DNA from: an uncultured Bacilli bacterium
GTDB taxonomy: Bacteria > Bacillota_I > Bacilli_A > RF39 > UBA660
Direction of reading: 5' to 3'
Length of the DNA: 64,000 nucleotides
Assembly: GCA_934095865.1 (NCBI GenBank)
Contig: CAKOKU010000004.1
Location: 37,736 to 101,735, forward strand
The translations under genes and the position numbers were made by a program. Shown here piece by piece: positions 45,175 through 55,032 of the stretch; positions within the stretch are counted from its first letter, which is position 1; every line of letters begins with the position of its first letter. Under the pieces are notes generated by a model, which worked only from the letters and a program-made list of their open reading frames with translations, searched no databases and had not been told where the DNA came from.

Positions 45175-46418
45175 TATTTACGAATTTTATTTGACATACC
45201 TTCTTTTGGAATATCTAAATCATTAATTAAAGCTTCTAAATTTACAGAAAGGCCAAAAATATCTTTTAAAGTTCCATCAGCATTTAAATACAAACTAGGA
45301 TTATATCCAGAATCATTATATGGTCTACCACCTAAATAATTAATTCTAGCTTGTAACTCTTGGTAAGAATAGTATTTTAAAATATTAGCATTTTTAGCTT
45401 CTGGAATACCATATCTTGCGCATATATCACGTAAACCTTCTCGGTTCTCTCTCAAATTTAAAATAAAACCCATATTAGTTAATAATTGTATTTTAACTAA
45501 GTCTAATTCTTTAGTCGTATATAAACGGCGTTGTTTTAAAAACCAATCATAAACTTCTAAATCTTCAGGTGATAATACTGCCCTCTTAGCCCTAGCAAAC
45601 TCAAAAGTACCATACTTCTTAATAAAAAGCCATGCACGTAAATATTGGAAGTACCATTTTTCATCAGCATAATTAAATTGAACGCCAACTTCTTGTAGCA
45701 AATCTCTTTTCTCATCTGGCAGCATCCCTGCATTATACAATTGTTTTTGCTTATCAATCCAAAGTTTTAAATCAAAGCTGAGGTTATCCATATCATTAAC
45801 CATACAACTATCCTTTAAAATTAAGACTTTAATTTTAGCTTTATCATAGTAATCTTTAGCAGCTAAATAGCATTTATACCAAGTTCTATCAGTACCTGTC
45901 CAAAGCATACCAATATCATTTAACATTCTATAATGTTCATCTGTTATAGAACCAATAGCAAAACTTTGGCGATTATAAATTAGCCAATTTTCTAAGCAAA
46001 CAATATTACCATCACAATCTAAAGCTTGATAATCACGAGGAACAGCCAAATGTTTATGCTTATTAAAATACTCAACAGCGACCTCATAAGACTTATCCCA
46101 TTTAGTTTTAGAGCTTAAATCAACATCATAGCTTACTTTTATCTCATCTAAAGCTGATACTTCATCAGCACTTAAAATTCCAGATAGTTTAGCAATGCCT
46201 TGAGTAATAAGCCAATCATTAATCTTAAATATCTGCCCATTAGCAAAAGCCTTGCTATCTCTACTAATAGTATAATTATTTCCTTCCAAATAATCTTTTA
46301 CAGCTTCATAATATTTGAACCATAAAGTTTTTCGTGCTGGAACATTATTAACGGTACCAATGAGTTCTTTATCAATTAATTCATCTTCGGATATTTTAAT
46401 CCTTAATTCTCTTTCCAT
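45174..46418 (-). CDS. Stand-alone helicase-associated (HA) repeat protein
   Basis: The 414-residue soluble protein is built from four HA-type units (PF03457-like) at about 31-93, 103-171, 176-246 and 250-318. Each has W-x3-Y, an aromatic helix, a VPRDY-like strand, then a (D/N)WL-x3-R/Q segment and a final L..IG.L/F. Normally these repeats hang on superfamily II helicases and probably bind nucleic acid. No helicase domain is present here. The C-terminal 90 residues differ (YGIPEAKNANILKYYSYQEL). Function unknown. Confidence 0.7.
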   Translation of the reverse strand: MERELRIKISEDELIDKELIGTVNNVPARKTLWFKYYEAVKDYLEGNNYTISRDSKAFANGQIFKINDWLITQGIAKLSGILSADEVSALDEIKVSYDVDLSSKTKWDKSYEVAVEYFNKHKHLAVPRDYQALDCDGNIVCLENWLIYNRQSFAIGSITDEHYRMLNDIGMLWTGTDRTWYKCYLAAKDYYDKAKIKVLILKDSCMVNDMDNLSFDLKLWIDKQKQLYNAGMLPDEKRDLLQEVGVQFNYADEKWYFQYLRAWLFIKKYGTFEFARAKRAVLSPEDLEVYDWFLKQRRLYTTKELDLVKIQLLTNMGFILNLRENREGLRDICARYGIPEAKNANILKYYSYQELQARINYLGGRPYNDSGYNPSLYLNADGTLKDIFGLSVNLEALINDLDIPKEGMSNKIRK

Positions 46419-46482
46419 TAGTCAACCCCCAAAATTCGATGACTATCATAGCACATTTGTTTACAAAATGCAAATAACATTT

Positions 46483-46512
46483 AAAAAAAGATACTCTATT
46501 TCTAGAATATCT
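46483..46512 (-). terminator. Terminator of ileS
   Basis: On the minus strand AGATATTCTA / TAGAGTATCT (one wobble), a 4-base GAAA loop, then TTTTTTT. Confidence 0.85.
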
Positions 46513-46517
46513 AATTT

Positions 46518-49500
46518 TTAGTTCTTTTCAACTTTCAAAGTACAATCTTCACCGTTTATATCATAATGATTTTCAGTCTTTTCGATTATAATACTATCAG
46601 CCAAAGTTTCTTTTTTAATAAATTCTTCATAAGTAGTCATACAGTTTTGAATTTTTTCATTACCACTATAAGAAACCTTTATATGATCTTGAATATCTAA
46701 ATTTAGTTCTTTACGAATATTCTGAAGCTTAGATACGATCTCTCTTGCCATTCCTTCAATTATTAACTCATCAGTTAAAGTTGTATCTAAAATGACAAAA
46801 TCACGGCCCTCCATTGCCACATCAAAACCATCTTTAGCAGTTATTCTAATATCAATCATTTCTGGTGTAATTACAAGTTCTTCGCCCATAAAATTAGTGG
46901 TTAGTGAGTCTCCGCTGTTAAGTTTTAATTTATCTGCTTCACTTAAATCTAGTAACAATTCTTGATATGTTTTAATATTTTTACCAAACATAGAACCAGC
47001 TACTCTAAAATTAGGTTTAATAGTTAAATTCATATATTTAGATAAATCATGAGTGAACTCTAAATTTTTAACATTTAATTCTTCTTTAATAAGAACTGCT
47101 AAATCACCTAGCTTCTCTTTTAGAATGCCATCTATAATAACAGTATTTAATGGGATTCTAACCTTTATTTTTGAATCTTCTCTAGCATTACGTCCTAAAG
47201 ATATTAAATTACGTACTAAATCCATTTGTGATTCTATATCATCATTAATCATCTCTTCATGACAAACAGGATAACTAGCTAAATGAACAGACTCTTCATT
47301 AGTTAAATTACGGTACATTTCTTCTGATAAATATGGAGTAATTGGTGCGATTAATTTGGCCAAACCAACTAGACAATCATAAGTTGTTTTATAAACTGCC
47401 TTTTTAGAAGTAGTAAGTTCACTAGCCCAGAATCTATTACGGTTACGTCTAATATACCAATTTGATAAATCTTCACTAACAAAATAAGTAAGATAGTGTA
47501 CTACTTTATTTAAATCATATTCATCAAAAGCTGCTCTAACATTTTTAACTAAAGTATTATATTTAGATAATAACCACTTATCAATTAAATCTAAATCATT
47601 ATAGCAAACATCACAGTCATCTATATCAATATTATCAGCATTCGCATACATTGCAAAGAAATTGTAAGTATTTTTTAATGGGTTAAAGAATTTAGAATGA
47701 ACTTCTTTTAAACCTTCAAAGTCAAATTTCAAAGGAGTCCAAACGGGAGAAACATAAGGTAGGTAAAATCTTACTGTATCAGCACCATATTCTTTAATGG
47801 TTGCAAATGGTTCAACAATATTTCCCCTACTCTTACTCATTTTCTTGCCTTCGCTATCAAGTAATAAATCATTTACTAAAACATTTTTATAAGGAGCGCA
47901 ACCCATAACAAAAGTAGAAATAACAAGTAATGTATAGAACCAACCTCTTGTTTGATCAATACCTTCGCAAATAAAATCAGCAGGGAATTGACTCTTAAAT
48001 AGTTCTTTATTTTCAAATGGATAATGATATTGGGCAAATGGCATTGAACCAGAATCAAACCAACAATCAAGTACATCAGGAATACGATGCATTACCCCGC
48101 CACATTTTGGACATTTTAAAGTAACTTCATCAATATATGGTTTATGTAAATCTAAGTTATCATCAAGCTTATTTATGCTTCTACTTCTTAATTCCTCCAT
48201 GCTACCTAACATTTCATTATGGCCACAATCACATTTAAAGAATGGAATTGGTGAACCCCAGAAACGACTACGAGAAATATTCCAGTCTTTCGCATTGCTT
48301 AACCAATTAGCAAATCTTTTTTCGCCAACATAAGCTGGAAACCAATTAACTTTAGAGTTTGCTTCTACTAACTTATCTTTAAAAGCAGAAACCTTTATAT
48401 AATAACTTGGCATTGTATAATAAATTAAAGGAGTATGACATCTCCAGCAATGTGGATAATCATGTGTAATCTTTTGTTTTCTAAACAATTTATCATTTTC
48501 TTTTAAGTAACTAACAATCTCATCAGTGCAATCAAAAACAAATTTTCCACTCCATGGTCCTGCATTATAGCATCCATCTTTACCAACAGGATTTAGCATA
48601 CTAACACCATATTTTTCACATACAGTGGCATCATCAACACCAAAAGCTGAAGCCATATGAACAATACCAGTACCATCTGTTGCCGTAACATATTCATCAC
48701 AGCAAACAAAGAAAGCCTTACCTGTAACATCTAATTCAGGAATTAATTGTTCATACTCTGTATACTCTAAATCCTGGCCTAAAAATTTCTCCAAAACTGT
48801 AACTTCGTTATCTTGGAATACACTACTTAATAGGCTTTCTGCAACAATATATTTTTTACCATTACATAATACTTTAACATATTCCATTTTAGGATTTACA
48901 CAAAGGGCCACATTGGCTAATAAAGTCCAAGGTGTAGTTGTCCAAGCTAAAAAATAAGTATCACTATTTTTTATTTTAAATGGAACATATAAAGTAGTTG
49001 TTTGTTCACTAACATACTCTTGAGCAACTTCATGAGTGGCAAGGCCAGTACCACAATGAGGGCAATAAGGTACTACTCTCGTCCCTTCATAGAAATATCC
49101 TTCATCATAAAATTTCTTTAATATCCACCATTCAGTTTCAATATACTCATTTTTATAAGTAAGATATGGATGATCAACATCAATAAATTGCCCCATTTTA
49201 CTAGTAAGATTAGTAAAAGCAGCCTCATTTTCAGCAACACTATTACGGCATTCTTGATTGAATTTATCAACGCCTAGTGCCAAAATTTCTTTTTTAGAAG
49301 ATATGCCTAATTTCTTCTCGACATGATTTTCGATTGGCAAGCCATGAGTATCCCACCCAACTTTACGTAAAACTTTCTTACCATTCATAGCATGATATTT
49401 GCAAATAGAATCTTTTAAATTCTTAGCAACCATATGATGCAATCCAGGAAAACCATTAGCAAATGCTGGACCATCATAGAATACAAAATTATCATCTTTT

Positions 49501-49613
49501 TCATGAACTTCATTTTGTCTGTTCAAAATATTAACTACCCCACCCCAGCTTTTTAAAATATCAGCTTCGACTTCACAAGCGGGTCTTTTGTCTAAACTTT
49601 TAAAATTTTTCAT
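46518..49613 (-). CDS. ileS: Isoleucine-tRNA ligase, type 2 (mupirocin-insensitive class)
   Basis: The 1031-residue length and overall pattern (DCWFDSGSMPFAQYHYP, EGIDQTRGWFYTLLVIS) mark it as the long IleRS2 type, without the C-terminal zinc finger of type 1. KMSKSRGN is present. The class I signature HxGH is replaced by GLHH at residues 57-60 (ANGFPGLHHMVAKN). This swapped motif is known from some IleRS2 enzymes and is tied to very high mupirocin resistance. It charges tRNA-Ile. A T-box riboswitch controls it. The editing domain is present. Confidence 0.97.
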   Translation of the reverse strand: MKNFKSLDKRPACEVEADILKSWGGVVNILNRQNEVHEKDDNFVFYDGPAFANGFPGLHHMVAKNLKDSICKYHAMNGKKVLRKVGWDTHGLPIENHVEKKLGISSKKEILALGVDKFNQECRNSVAENEAAFTNLTSKMGQFIDVDHPYLTYKNEYIETEWWILKKFYDEGYFYEGTRVVPYCPHCGTGLATHEVAQEYVSEQTTTLYVPFKIKNSDTYFLAWTTTPWTLLANVALCVNPKMEYVKVLCNGKKYIVAESLLSSVFQDNEVTVLEKFLGQDLEYTEYEQLIPELDVTGKAFFVCCDEYVTATDGTGIVHMASAFGVDDATVCEKYGVSMLNPVGKDGCYNAGPWSGKFVFDCTDEIVSYLKENDKLFRKQKITHDYPHCWRCHTPLIYYTMPSYYIKVSAFKDKLVEANSKVNWFPAYVGEKRFANWLSNAKDWNISRSRFWGSPIPFFKCDCGHNEMLGSMEELRSRSINKLDDNLDLHKPYIDEVTLKCPKCGGVMHRIPDVLDCWFDSGSMPFAQYHYPFENKELFKSQFPADFICEGIDQTRGWFYTLLVISTFVMGCAPYKNVLVNDLLLDSEGKKMSKSRGNIVEPFATIKEYGADTVRFYLPYVSPVWTPLKFDFEGLKEVHSKFFNPLKNTYNFFAMYANADNIDIDDCDVCYNDLDLIDKWLLSKYNTLVKNVRAAFDEYDLNKVVHYLTYFVSEDLSNWYIRRNRNRFWASELTTSKKAVYKTTYDCLVGLAKLIAPITPYLSEEMYRNLTNEESVHLASYPVCHEEMINDDIESQMDLVRNLISLGRNAREDSKIKVRIPLNTVIIDGILKEKLGDLAVLIKEELNVKNLEFTHDLSKYMNLTIKPNFRVAGSMFGKNIKTYQELLLDLSEADKLKLNSGDSLTTNFMGEELVITPEMIDIRITAKDGFDVAMEGRDFVILDTTLTDELIIEGMAREIVSKLQNIRKELNLDIQDHIKVSYSGNEKIQNCMTTYEEFIKKETLADSIIIEKTENHYDINGEDCTLKVEKN

Positions 49614-49639
49614 AATATTCCTCCATCTCTATTCAGATT

Positions 49640-49837
49640 AAAAAGAAAAAATCTCATAATATAAGGGCGAAATAAATCCGTGGTACCACCTTATTTTATG
49701 AGATTCTCATACACTTAATATTTTAACGCAATTACTGCGGCCATAAAGGCACATCCAAAAGTGATTCAAAGTAAATATTCTTATTGTCCTTTCACCAGCC
49801 GACAACTCGCTTAAAGTATTTTTTACTTTCGTCTTTT
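49640..49837 (-). promoter_or_regulatory. T-box riboswitch of ileS
   Basis: The leader on the minus strand carries a Stem I with the GGCTGGTGAAAGGACA bulge region, a specifier loop GAATCAC in which ATC (49763-49765) reads as the isoleucine codon, and the T-box AAGGTGGTACCACGG (centre 49679-49690) that binds the tRNA acceptor end. The terminator is AATCTCATAA.. / ..TTATGAGATT followed by TTTTTTC. Uncharged tRNA-Ile should favour readthrough into ileS. Confidence 0.93.
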
Positions 49838-49858
49838 TTCATCTGATTTCTAGAAAGA

Positions 49859-49887
49859 ATTATACAATACTCCTTAAAATTTAACAA
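49859..49887 (-). promoter_or_regulatory. Promoter of the ileS T-box transcript
   Basis: On the minus strand TTGTTA (49882-49887), 17 bases and TATAAT (49859-49864). Confidence 0.75.
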
Positions 49888-49916
49888 GTCTTTTTTATTT
49901 CTTTACTTAATTTTTC

Positions 49917-50816
49917 TCACCTTTTAGTTAATTTTCGCATATAATGATTGTCTGGTGATATATAATCGTTATATCTTAATTCTTTTAATTTTTCTTTAGC
50001 ACGGGAATTTTGTAATTTACTCATGGCAAAGCGAAAAATCTCATACACTCGGCTGCAATGAACACCATAGCTAGCAGCAATATCTTTAATGCTTTCTTTT
50101 GATCTACCGTTTAGACCGTGATACCTAGTTAAAATGTCATACTCTTTAGAATTCAAGTATGCCTTTAAAATTATGTCTATTTGCTGTTCATTAAAATTAG
50201 GTGTTTCAAGATTTAAATCACTAAACCATGGCATGTTTACCCCAATATTTTCTATTGGTATTCTTCCCTTTAATTCACTCCATATTGCAATGGCCATTTT
50301 GTTACCAACACCAACTTTCTCCTGAATTTCAGCAACAGTTAGACTGCGATGATACTTTTCTCGCCACTCTCTTTCTAATTTGATAGCCATACCATAAGTA
50401 CTTAAAAATCTTGTAGTCAAGCACATACTAAAATCACTAGAAGCTAAATATTTGTAAAAAGGCTTTTTAATAAAATAATGAGCCCAAGTGCGAAATGTGC
50501 AATCTAAATTGGGATTGTATAATGCTAGATTTTCCCAGACATTAGCCATGCCTTCTTGGATTAAATCAGCATAATTATCCATGGAAGTAACCATACTTTG
50601 AACTTCAACCCGTGCCAAAGTATAAACATATTTCATTAAAACATTAGTGGCATAGGAGTTGCCAGATGTCAATGCTTTAGCCACCAAGAAATCTTCATCA
50701 TCTTTTGTTAGCTTAACATATTCATAGTGGTCATTAAAATTAAAGGTTTTAGAGCCTATTCTTTTTCTTGGATCAATAATATCTTCTATCTTTTCTAGTC
50801 TTTCCTTTTCATTCAT
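49917..50816 (-). CDS. Sigma-70-family RNA polymerase sigma factor
   Basis: The 299-residue protein has sigma region 2 (YADLIQEGMANVWENLALYNP, then FRTWAHYFIKKPFYKYL), a region-3-like helix (SLTVAEIQEKVGVG) and region 4 (YDILTRYHGLNGRSKES, DIAASYGVHCSRVYEIFRFAMSKL). It differs from SigA and from SigE, F, G and K at the key positions I can recall, so I do not name it. AAGGGGAG ribosome site; a hairpin AATAGC/GCTATT lies in the leader. It is divergent from the phosphohexomutase. Confidence 0.82.
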   Translation of the reverse strand: MNEKERLEKIEDIIDPRKRIGSKTFNFNDHYEYVKLTKDDEDFLVAKALTSGNSYATNVLMKYVYTLARVEVQSMVTSMDNYADLIQEGMANVWENLALYNPNLDCTFRTWAHYFIKKPFYKYLASSDFSMCLTTRFLSTYGMAIKLEREWREKYHRSLTVAEIQEKVGVGNKMAIAIWSELKGRIPIENIGVNMPWFSDLNLETPNFNEQQIDIILKAYLNSKEYDILTRYHGLNGRSKESIKDIAASYGVHCSRVYEIFRFAMSKLQNSRAKEKLKELRYNDYISPDNHYMRKLTKR

Positions 50817-50846
50817 ATTTATCTCCCCTTAATAATAGCGAAAGCT

Positions 50847-50875
50847 ATTTTAACACACAACTTGTTTATTTACAA
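50847..50875 (-). promoter_or_regulatory. Promoter of the sigma-factor gene
   Basis: On the minus strand TTGTAA (50870-50875), 17 bases and extended -10 TGT-TAAAAT (50847-50852). It is followed by a leader hairpin of six base pairs with a 4-base loop. Confidence 0.65.
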
Positions 50876-50910
50876 ATTATTTGTTATGATTAAAGTGGTG
50901 ATAATAGAAA

Positions 50911-52275
50911 ATGGAAAAAAAGATATTTAGAGAATATGATATAAGAGGAGTTTATCCTACCGAAATAAATGAAGAAGGAGCCTATCAAATTGGTAGAAGT
51001 TATGGTTCTTATCTTCAAGAAAAATATAAGCAAAATGTATGTGTCTTAGGACGTGATAACCGTCTTTCATCGCCTTCACTTCATGAATCATTACTAAAAG
51101 GTTTAACCGAATCAGGAATTGATATTATTGATCTTGGCGTTTGCACAACTCCTATGTGGTCATTTGCTCAAAACAAATGCCATACCTTTGGCATCATGAT
51201 AACTGCATCACATAATCCCAAAGATGATAATGGTTTTAAATTTTCTTTTGACGAGCTAGGCAATGCCCGTGGAAAGCAGATTTATGATTTTCGTGATTAT
51301 ACATTTGCTGAAAAATTTCTATCCGGTCAAGGAAAAGTAACTAATTTAGACATTTTCCCATATTATAAAAGCCTATACAAAGACAATATTACCATGGGGG
51401 ATAAAAAAATAAATGTGGTAATTGACCCTGGCAACGGAACAACATCATTGTTTGCAGAAGAAATTTATAAATGCTTTTCTAATCTTAATATTACAATGAT
51501 AAATAATGTTAGTGATGCTACTTTCCCAAATCATCATCCTGATCCTGCTGAACCTAAAAATTTAGAACAATTGCAAAAAAAAGTATTAGAAATTGGAGCC
51601 GATGTTGGTATTGCTTTTGATGGTGATGGTGATAGAGTTGGTTTCGTTGATAATAAAGGTAATATAATGCCAGCTGATAAGTTCCTATGTTTAGTTATGT
51701 CTTTTTATACCCCAAAAATGCAAGATAAAAGGATACTTTATGATGTAAAATGTTCTAAAATACTTGAAGATGTAGCTAAAAATATTAATGCTGAAGGCAT
51801 TATGTACAGAACCGGAGCATCATACACTAGAGCTAAAATTATTCAAGACAGTATTCCTTTTGGTGGAGAATATTCTGGGCATATAGTTTTCAATGATCGT
51901 TTTAAGGGATTCGATTCTGGAATTTACAGTGGGCTTCGTATGCTAGAAATGCTATCCAATAGCAATAAGGCCTTATCAAATATTTTAGATATTAAGGAGT
52001 ATTTTAATACCCCTGAAATTAAAATTCATGCTGATGACAATATTAAATTTAAAGTAATTGATGAAGTAATTAAATATGCTAAGGAACGTAATTATGAAGC
52101 ATTGACTATTGATGGTATCAGAATTAAATTTCCAACTTCTTGGGCCTTAATTAGATGTAGTAATACTGGTCCTAACATTACTCTTCGTTTTGAAGCTACT
52201 ACCCAAGAAGAAGTTCAAAAACTTCAAAACGAATATACGACTTTAGTAAATAACATAATTAAAAATATGGCTTAA
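50911..52275 (+). CDS. Phosphomannomutase/phosphoglucomutase
   Basis: The 454-residue alpha-D-phosphohexomutase has FREYDIRGVYPTEI at the N-terminus, the phosphoserine loop TASHNPKDDNGFK, the Mg site DGDGDRVGF and a C-terminal phosphate-binding RCSNTGPNITLRFEA. It interconverts hexose 1- and 6-phosphates. The length and motif set fit the AlgC/ManB subgroup. The substrate cannot be settled from sequence. It is divergent from the sigma gene with a 94-base gap. Confidence 0.9.
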   Translation: MEKKIFREYDIRGVYPTEINEEGAYQIGRSYGSYLQEKYKQNVCVLGRDNRLSSPSLHESLLKGLTESGIDIIDLGVCTTPMWSFAQNKCHTFGIMITASHNPKDDNGFKFSFDELGNARGKQIYDFRDYTFAEKFLSGQGKVTNLDIFPYYKSLYKDNITMGDKKINVVIDPGNGTTSLFAEEIYKCFSNLNITMINNVSDATFPNHHPDPAEPKNLEQLQKKVLEIGADVGIAFDGDGDRVGFVDNKGNIMPADKFLCLVMSFYTPKMQDKRILYDVKCSKILEDVAKNINAEGIMYRTGASYTRAKIIQDSIPFGGEYSGHIVFNDRFKGFDSGIYSGLRMLEMLSNSNKALSNILDIKEYFNTPEIKIHADDNIKFKVIDEVIKYAKERNYEALTIDGIRIKFPTSWALIRCSNTGPNITLRFEATTQEEVQKLQNEYTTLVNNIIKNMA

Positions 52276-52288
52276 ATACCATATTTTT
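52262..52288. terminator. Bidirectional terminator between the phosphohexomutase gene and priA
   Basis: AAATATGG / CCATATTT with an 8-base loop that includes the stop codon, with T residues on both sides. Confidence 0.8.
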
Positions 52289-54466
52289 TTACATTTTAAC
52301 AGGATTCATATCAATATCTACATTTATCTTACGATTAGTAGCGTACATATTATCAATATATTGCAAACTTTTAAATAAATTCTTATCATAACGGTACTTA
52401 ATTATTAATTGATAACGGTAAATATTATTTACTTTAGCCATAGTAGCCGGATTGGGTCCATAAAGCATAGTGGACTTATCTATATTGTTTTGCAAATAAA
52501 CAAATATTTTTTGACTTTCTTTTAAAATTTCTTCTAATGCCTTTCCTGTTACTAGTATATTAATTAAATAATAATAAGGTGGATAGCCAATGTTTTTTCT
52601 AAATTGCATTTCATATTGATAAAAGTTCATATAATCATTATTTTTGACAAATTGCATATAACAATTATCAGGATTAAATGTTTGAATTATTACTTCACCA
52701 TTGTTTGAACTTCTACCAGCTCGGCCGGCTACTTGACTTAGTAATTGAAAAGTTCTTTCCCCACTTCTAAAATCAGGAATATTTAGGCTAGTATCAGCAT
52801 TGATAATACCAACTAAAGTGACTTTGGGAAAATCAAGACCCTTACTTATCATTTGCGTACCAACCATAATATCATATTTCTGATCAAAAAAATCATTTAT
52901 TAATTTCTCATAAGCACCTTTTTTAGTTGTTGTATCAACATCCATTCTTAAAATTTTAGCTTCTGGAAAAAGATTTTGTATTTCCCACTCTAACTTTTCG
53001 GTTCCAAGCCCCATATAACTCAAGGCATCTTCCCCACATTTTGGACATAATGTATTTTTTAATACTGTATACCCGCAATAATGGCACCGTAGAGTTCCAC
53101 TCGTTTTATGATACGTAAGTGTTATATCACAATGAGGACATTTATAAACAAAGCCACAAGCTGAACAACTAACCGTAGTAGAATAACCTCTTCGATTTAA
53201 TAATAGCATTACTTGTTCATGAGCATTAAGGCGCTCTTTTATCTTCATGTTTAATAATTGACTAATATTAGACTTATATTTTACTTCTTCTTGCATATTT
53301 ACTAATGTAATTTTAGGTAAACATGATTGTCCAACTCTTTTGTTTAACGTTAAGAGTTCATAAACATTCTTTTGAGCTTTAGCCATATCTTCTATATTAG
53401 GAGTAGCGCTGCCTAGTATTAAAGGACAATTATTATAGTTAGCGCGCCATTTAGCAATATCAATAGCATTATATCTTGGCATATTATCCTGCTTATAAGT
53501 TTCACTATGTTCTTCATCTAAAATAATTAGACCAATGTTTTTTAATGGTGTAAAAATAGCGCTCCTTGTTCCTACTACTATTTTAACCTCTTCATTATAA
53601 ATTTTAGCATACTCATCATATTTTTCACCATTAGATAAACCACTATGGAAAATGGCCACTTTAGAAGTAAATCTTTTTAATAGCCTCTCAATCATTTGCG
53701 TAGTTAGTGATATTTCGGGTACTAAAAACAAAGCAGTTTTTTTACAAGCTAAAACTTTATCAATTAAAGCCATATAAACTTCTGTTTTGCCAGAACCAGT
53801 AACCCCATATAGTAAATAAGTTTTGTAATTATCAAAAGTAACTTTATCTACGGCTAATTGTTGCTCTTCTGTTAAAGTTGGCGACAATGTAACTTTAATA
53901 TTGCTATAATCAAGTCTATATACTCTCTTTTTAATTTCTTTAATATACTTTTTATTTAAAAGAGTCATAACACTACTTGGATTATATCCGTTTTTTAGAA
54001 TATTTTTTTCTTTCAATAAGGCATTTAAAATTTCTACTTGACCAGAATATTTGCAATTATTTAAGTATTTTATGATTTCATCCTTAGTAACAGCAAGTTC
54101 CAAATAAGTTTGATATTTATTATAATCATGATCTTTCTTTTTAATTTTTAAACTACTAGGTAACATTACTTGATAAGCACTAATAAGATTGCACAACGCA
54201 ATGCTTTTTAAACATTTTCCTAATTCTAATAATTCTTTGTTTAAAATGAAGTTTTCACACTCTATATTACAAATACTTTTAACTTCATACTCACCAACAA
54301 AGCTATCATTTATTTTTACCACAAAACCACAAATCGTTTTTCTATTAAAAGGAACTTGGACTTGCATACCAACTTTAACTTTATTTCTTAATGATAAAGG
54401 AATTTCATACGTAAAAGTCTTATCAACAGTCTTATTATTATATTCAATTAAAACATCTGCATACAT
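52289..54466 (-). CDS. priA: Primosomal helicase PriA
   Basis: PriA reloads the replisome at repaired forks. The 725-residue chain has the N-terminal DNA-binding domain (VGMQVQVPFNRK), Walker A GVTGSGKTEVYM, the DEEH box (LIILDEEHSETYKQ) and eight zinc-binding cysteines (CSACGFVYKCPHCD ... CHYCGYTVLKNTLCPKCG). Helicase motifs V and VI follow (GTQMISKGLDFP, SQVAGRAGR). It is convergent with the phosphohexomutase gene. Confidence 0.97.
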   Translation of the reverse strand: MYADVLIEYNNKTVDKTFTYEIPLSLRNKVKVGMQVQVPFNRKTICGFVVKINDSFVGEYEVKSICNIECENFILNKELLELGKCLKSIALCNLISAYQVMLPSSLKIKKKDHDYNKYQTYLELAVTKDEIIKYLNNCKYSGQVEILNALLKEKNILKNGYNPSSVMTLLNKKYIKEIKKRVYRLDYSNIKVTLSPTLTEEQQLAVDKVTFDNYKTYLLYGVTGSGKTEVYMALIDKVLACKKTALFLVPEISLTTQMIERLLKRFTSKVAIFHSGLSNGEKYDEYAKIYNEEVKIVVGTRSAIFTPLKNIGLIILDEEHSETYKQDNMPRYNAIDIAKWRANYNNCPLILGSATPNIEDMAKAQKNVYELLTLNKRVGQSCLPKITLVNMQEEVKYKSNISQLLNMKIKERLNAHEQVMLLLNRRGYSTTVSCSACGFVYKCPHCDITLTYHKTSGTLRCHYCGYTVLKNTLCPKCGEDALSYMGLGTEKLEWEIQNLFPEAKILRMDVDTTTKKGAYEKLINDFFDQKYDIMVGTQMISKGLDFPKVTLVGIINADTSLNIPDFRSGERTFQLLSQVAGRAGRSSNNGEVIIQTFNPDNCYMQFVKNNDYMNFYQYEMQFRKNIGYPPYYYLINILVTGKALEEILKESQKIFVYLQNNIDKSTMLYGPNPATMAKVNNIYRYQLIIKYRYDKNLFKSLQYIDNMYATNRKINVDIDMNPVKM

Positions 54467-54532
54467 AATATATTCCTTTCAAAAGCACTAAACTTAAATT
54501 TATTATAGCTTATTTTATCTGTATTTTACAGT

Positions 54533-54557
54533 CTAAAAAAACCACTTTTAAAGTGGT
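54533..54557 (-). terminator. Terminator of the Nudix gene
   Basis: ACCACTTT / AAAGTGGT, then TTTTTTT on the minus strand. The stop codon of the Nudix gene lies in the stem. Confidence 0.75.
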
Positions 54558-55021
54558 AACTTATTATTTTTTATTTTATCCTCAAAGCGTTCTAAGAAGA
54601 ATAATTGAGATGGACATATATAATCTTTGGCATCTTTAAGGGAAACCCAGTTAACTTTATCCATTTCTGGATATTCTTTAACAATCCCTGACTTAGGTGG
54701 AAATTCTAAAGAAAAAGTATTACTTTTAAAGTTTTCAATTGATCCATCAAAATAGCTTGCAAACATAATTACTAATTTATTATTAGAAACTTTCTTAGAT
54801 GCTAGATAAGAAATTTCATTTTGTAACTGTAAATTTGTTTCTTCACTTGTTTCTCTAACAGCAGTTTCTAAAGCTGTTTCACCTGCCTCTTGCAATCCCT
54901 TTTGTAAAGACCAAGCTCCCTTATCTTTTTTAGCCCAATAAGGGCCACCAAAATGAGTTAACAAAATTTGATACTCTTCATCTATTTTACGGTACAAAAG
55001 AATACCTATACTTCTTTTCAT
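54548..55021 (-). CDS. Nudix hydrolase
   Basis: The 157-residue protein has a complete Nudix box (GLQEAGETALETAVRETSEE), a LLTHFGGPYWAKKDKGAWS strand region and a C-terminal FLERFEDKI. Nudix enzymes cleave nucleoside diphosphates linked to another group. The WAKKD..AWSLQKG pattern resembles NTP or diadenosine-polyphosphate pyrophosphohydrolases of the MutT/AP4A type, but the substrate is not determinable. It lies 11 bases after the AI-2E-type gene. Confidence 0.88.
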   Translation of the reverse strand: MKRSIGILLYRKIDEEYQILLTHFGGPYWAKKDKGAWSLQKGLQEAGETALETAVRETSEETNLQLQNEISYLASKKVSNNKLVIMFASYFDGSIENFKSNTFSLEFPPKSGIVKEYPEMDKVNWVSLKDAKDYICPSQLFFLERFEDKIKNNKLPL

Positions 55022-55032
55022 AAATCTACTTT

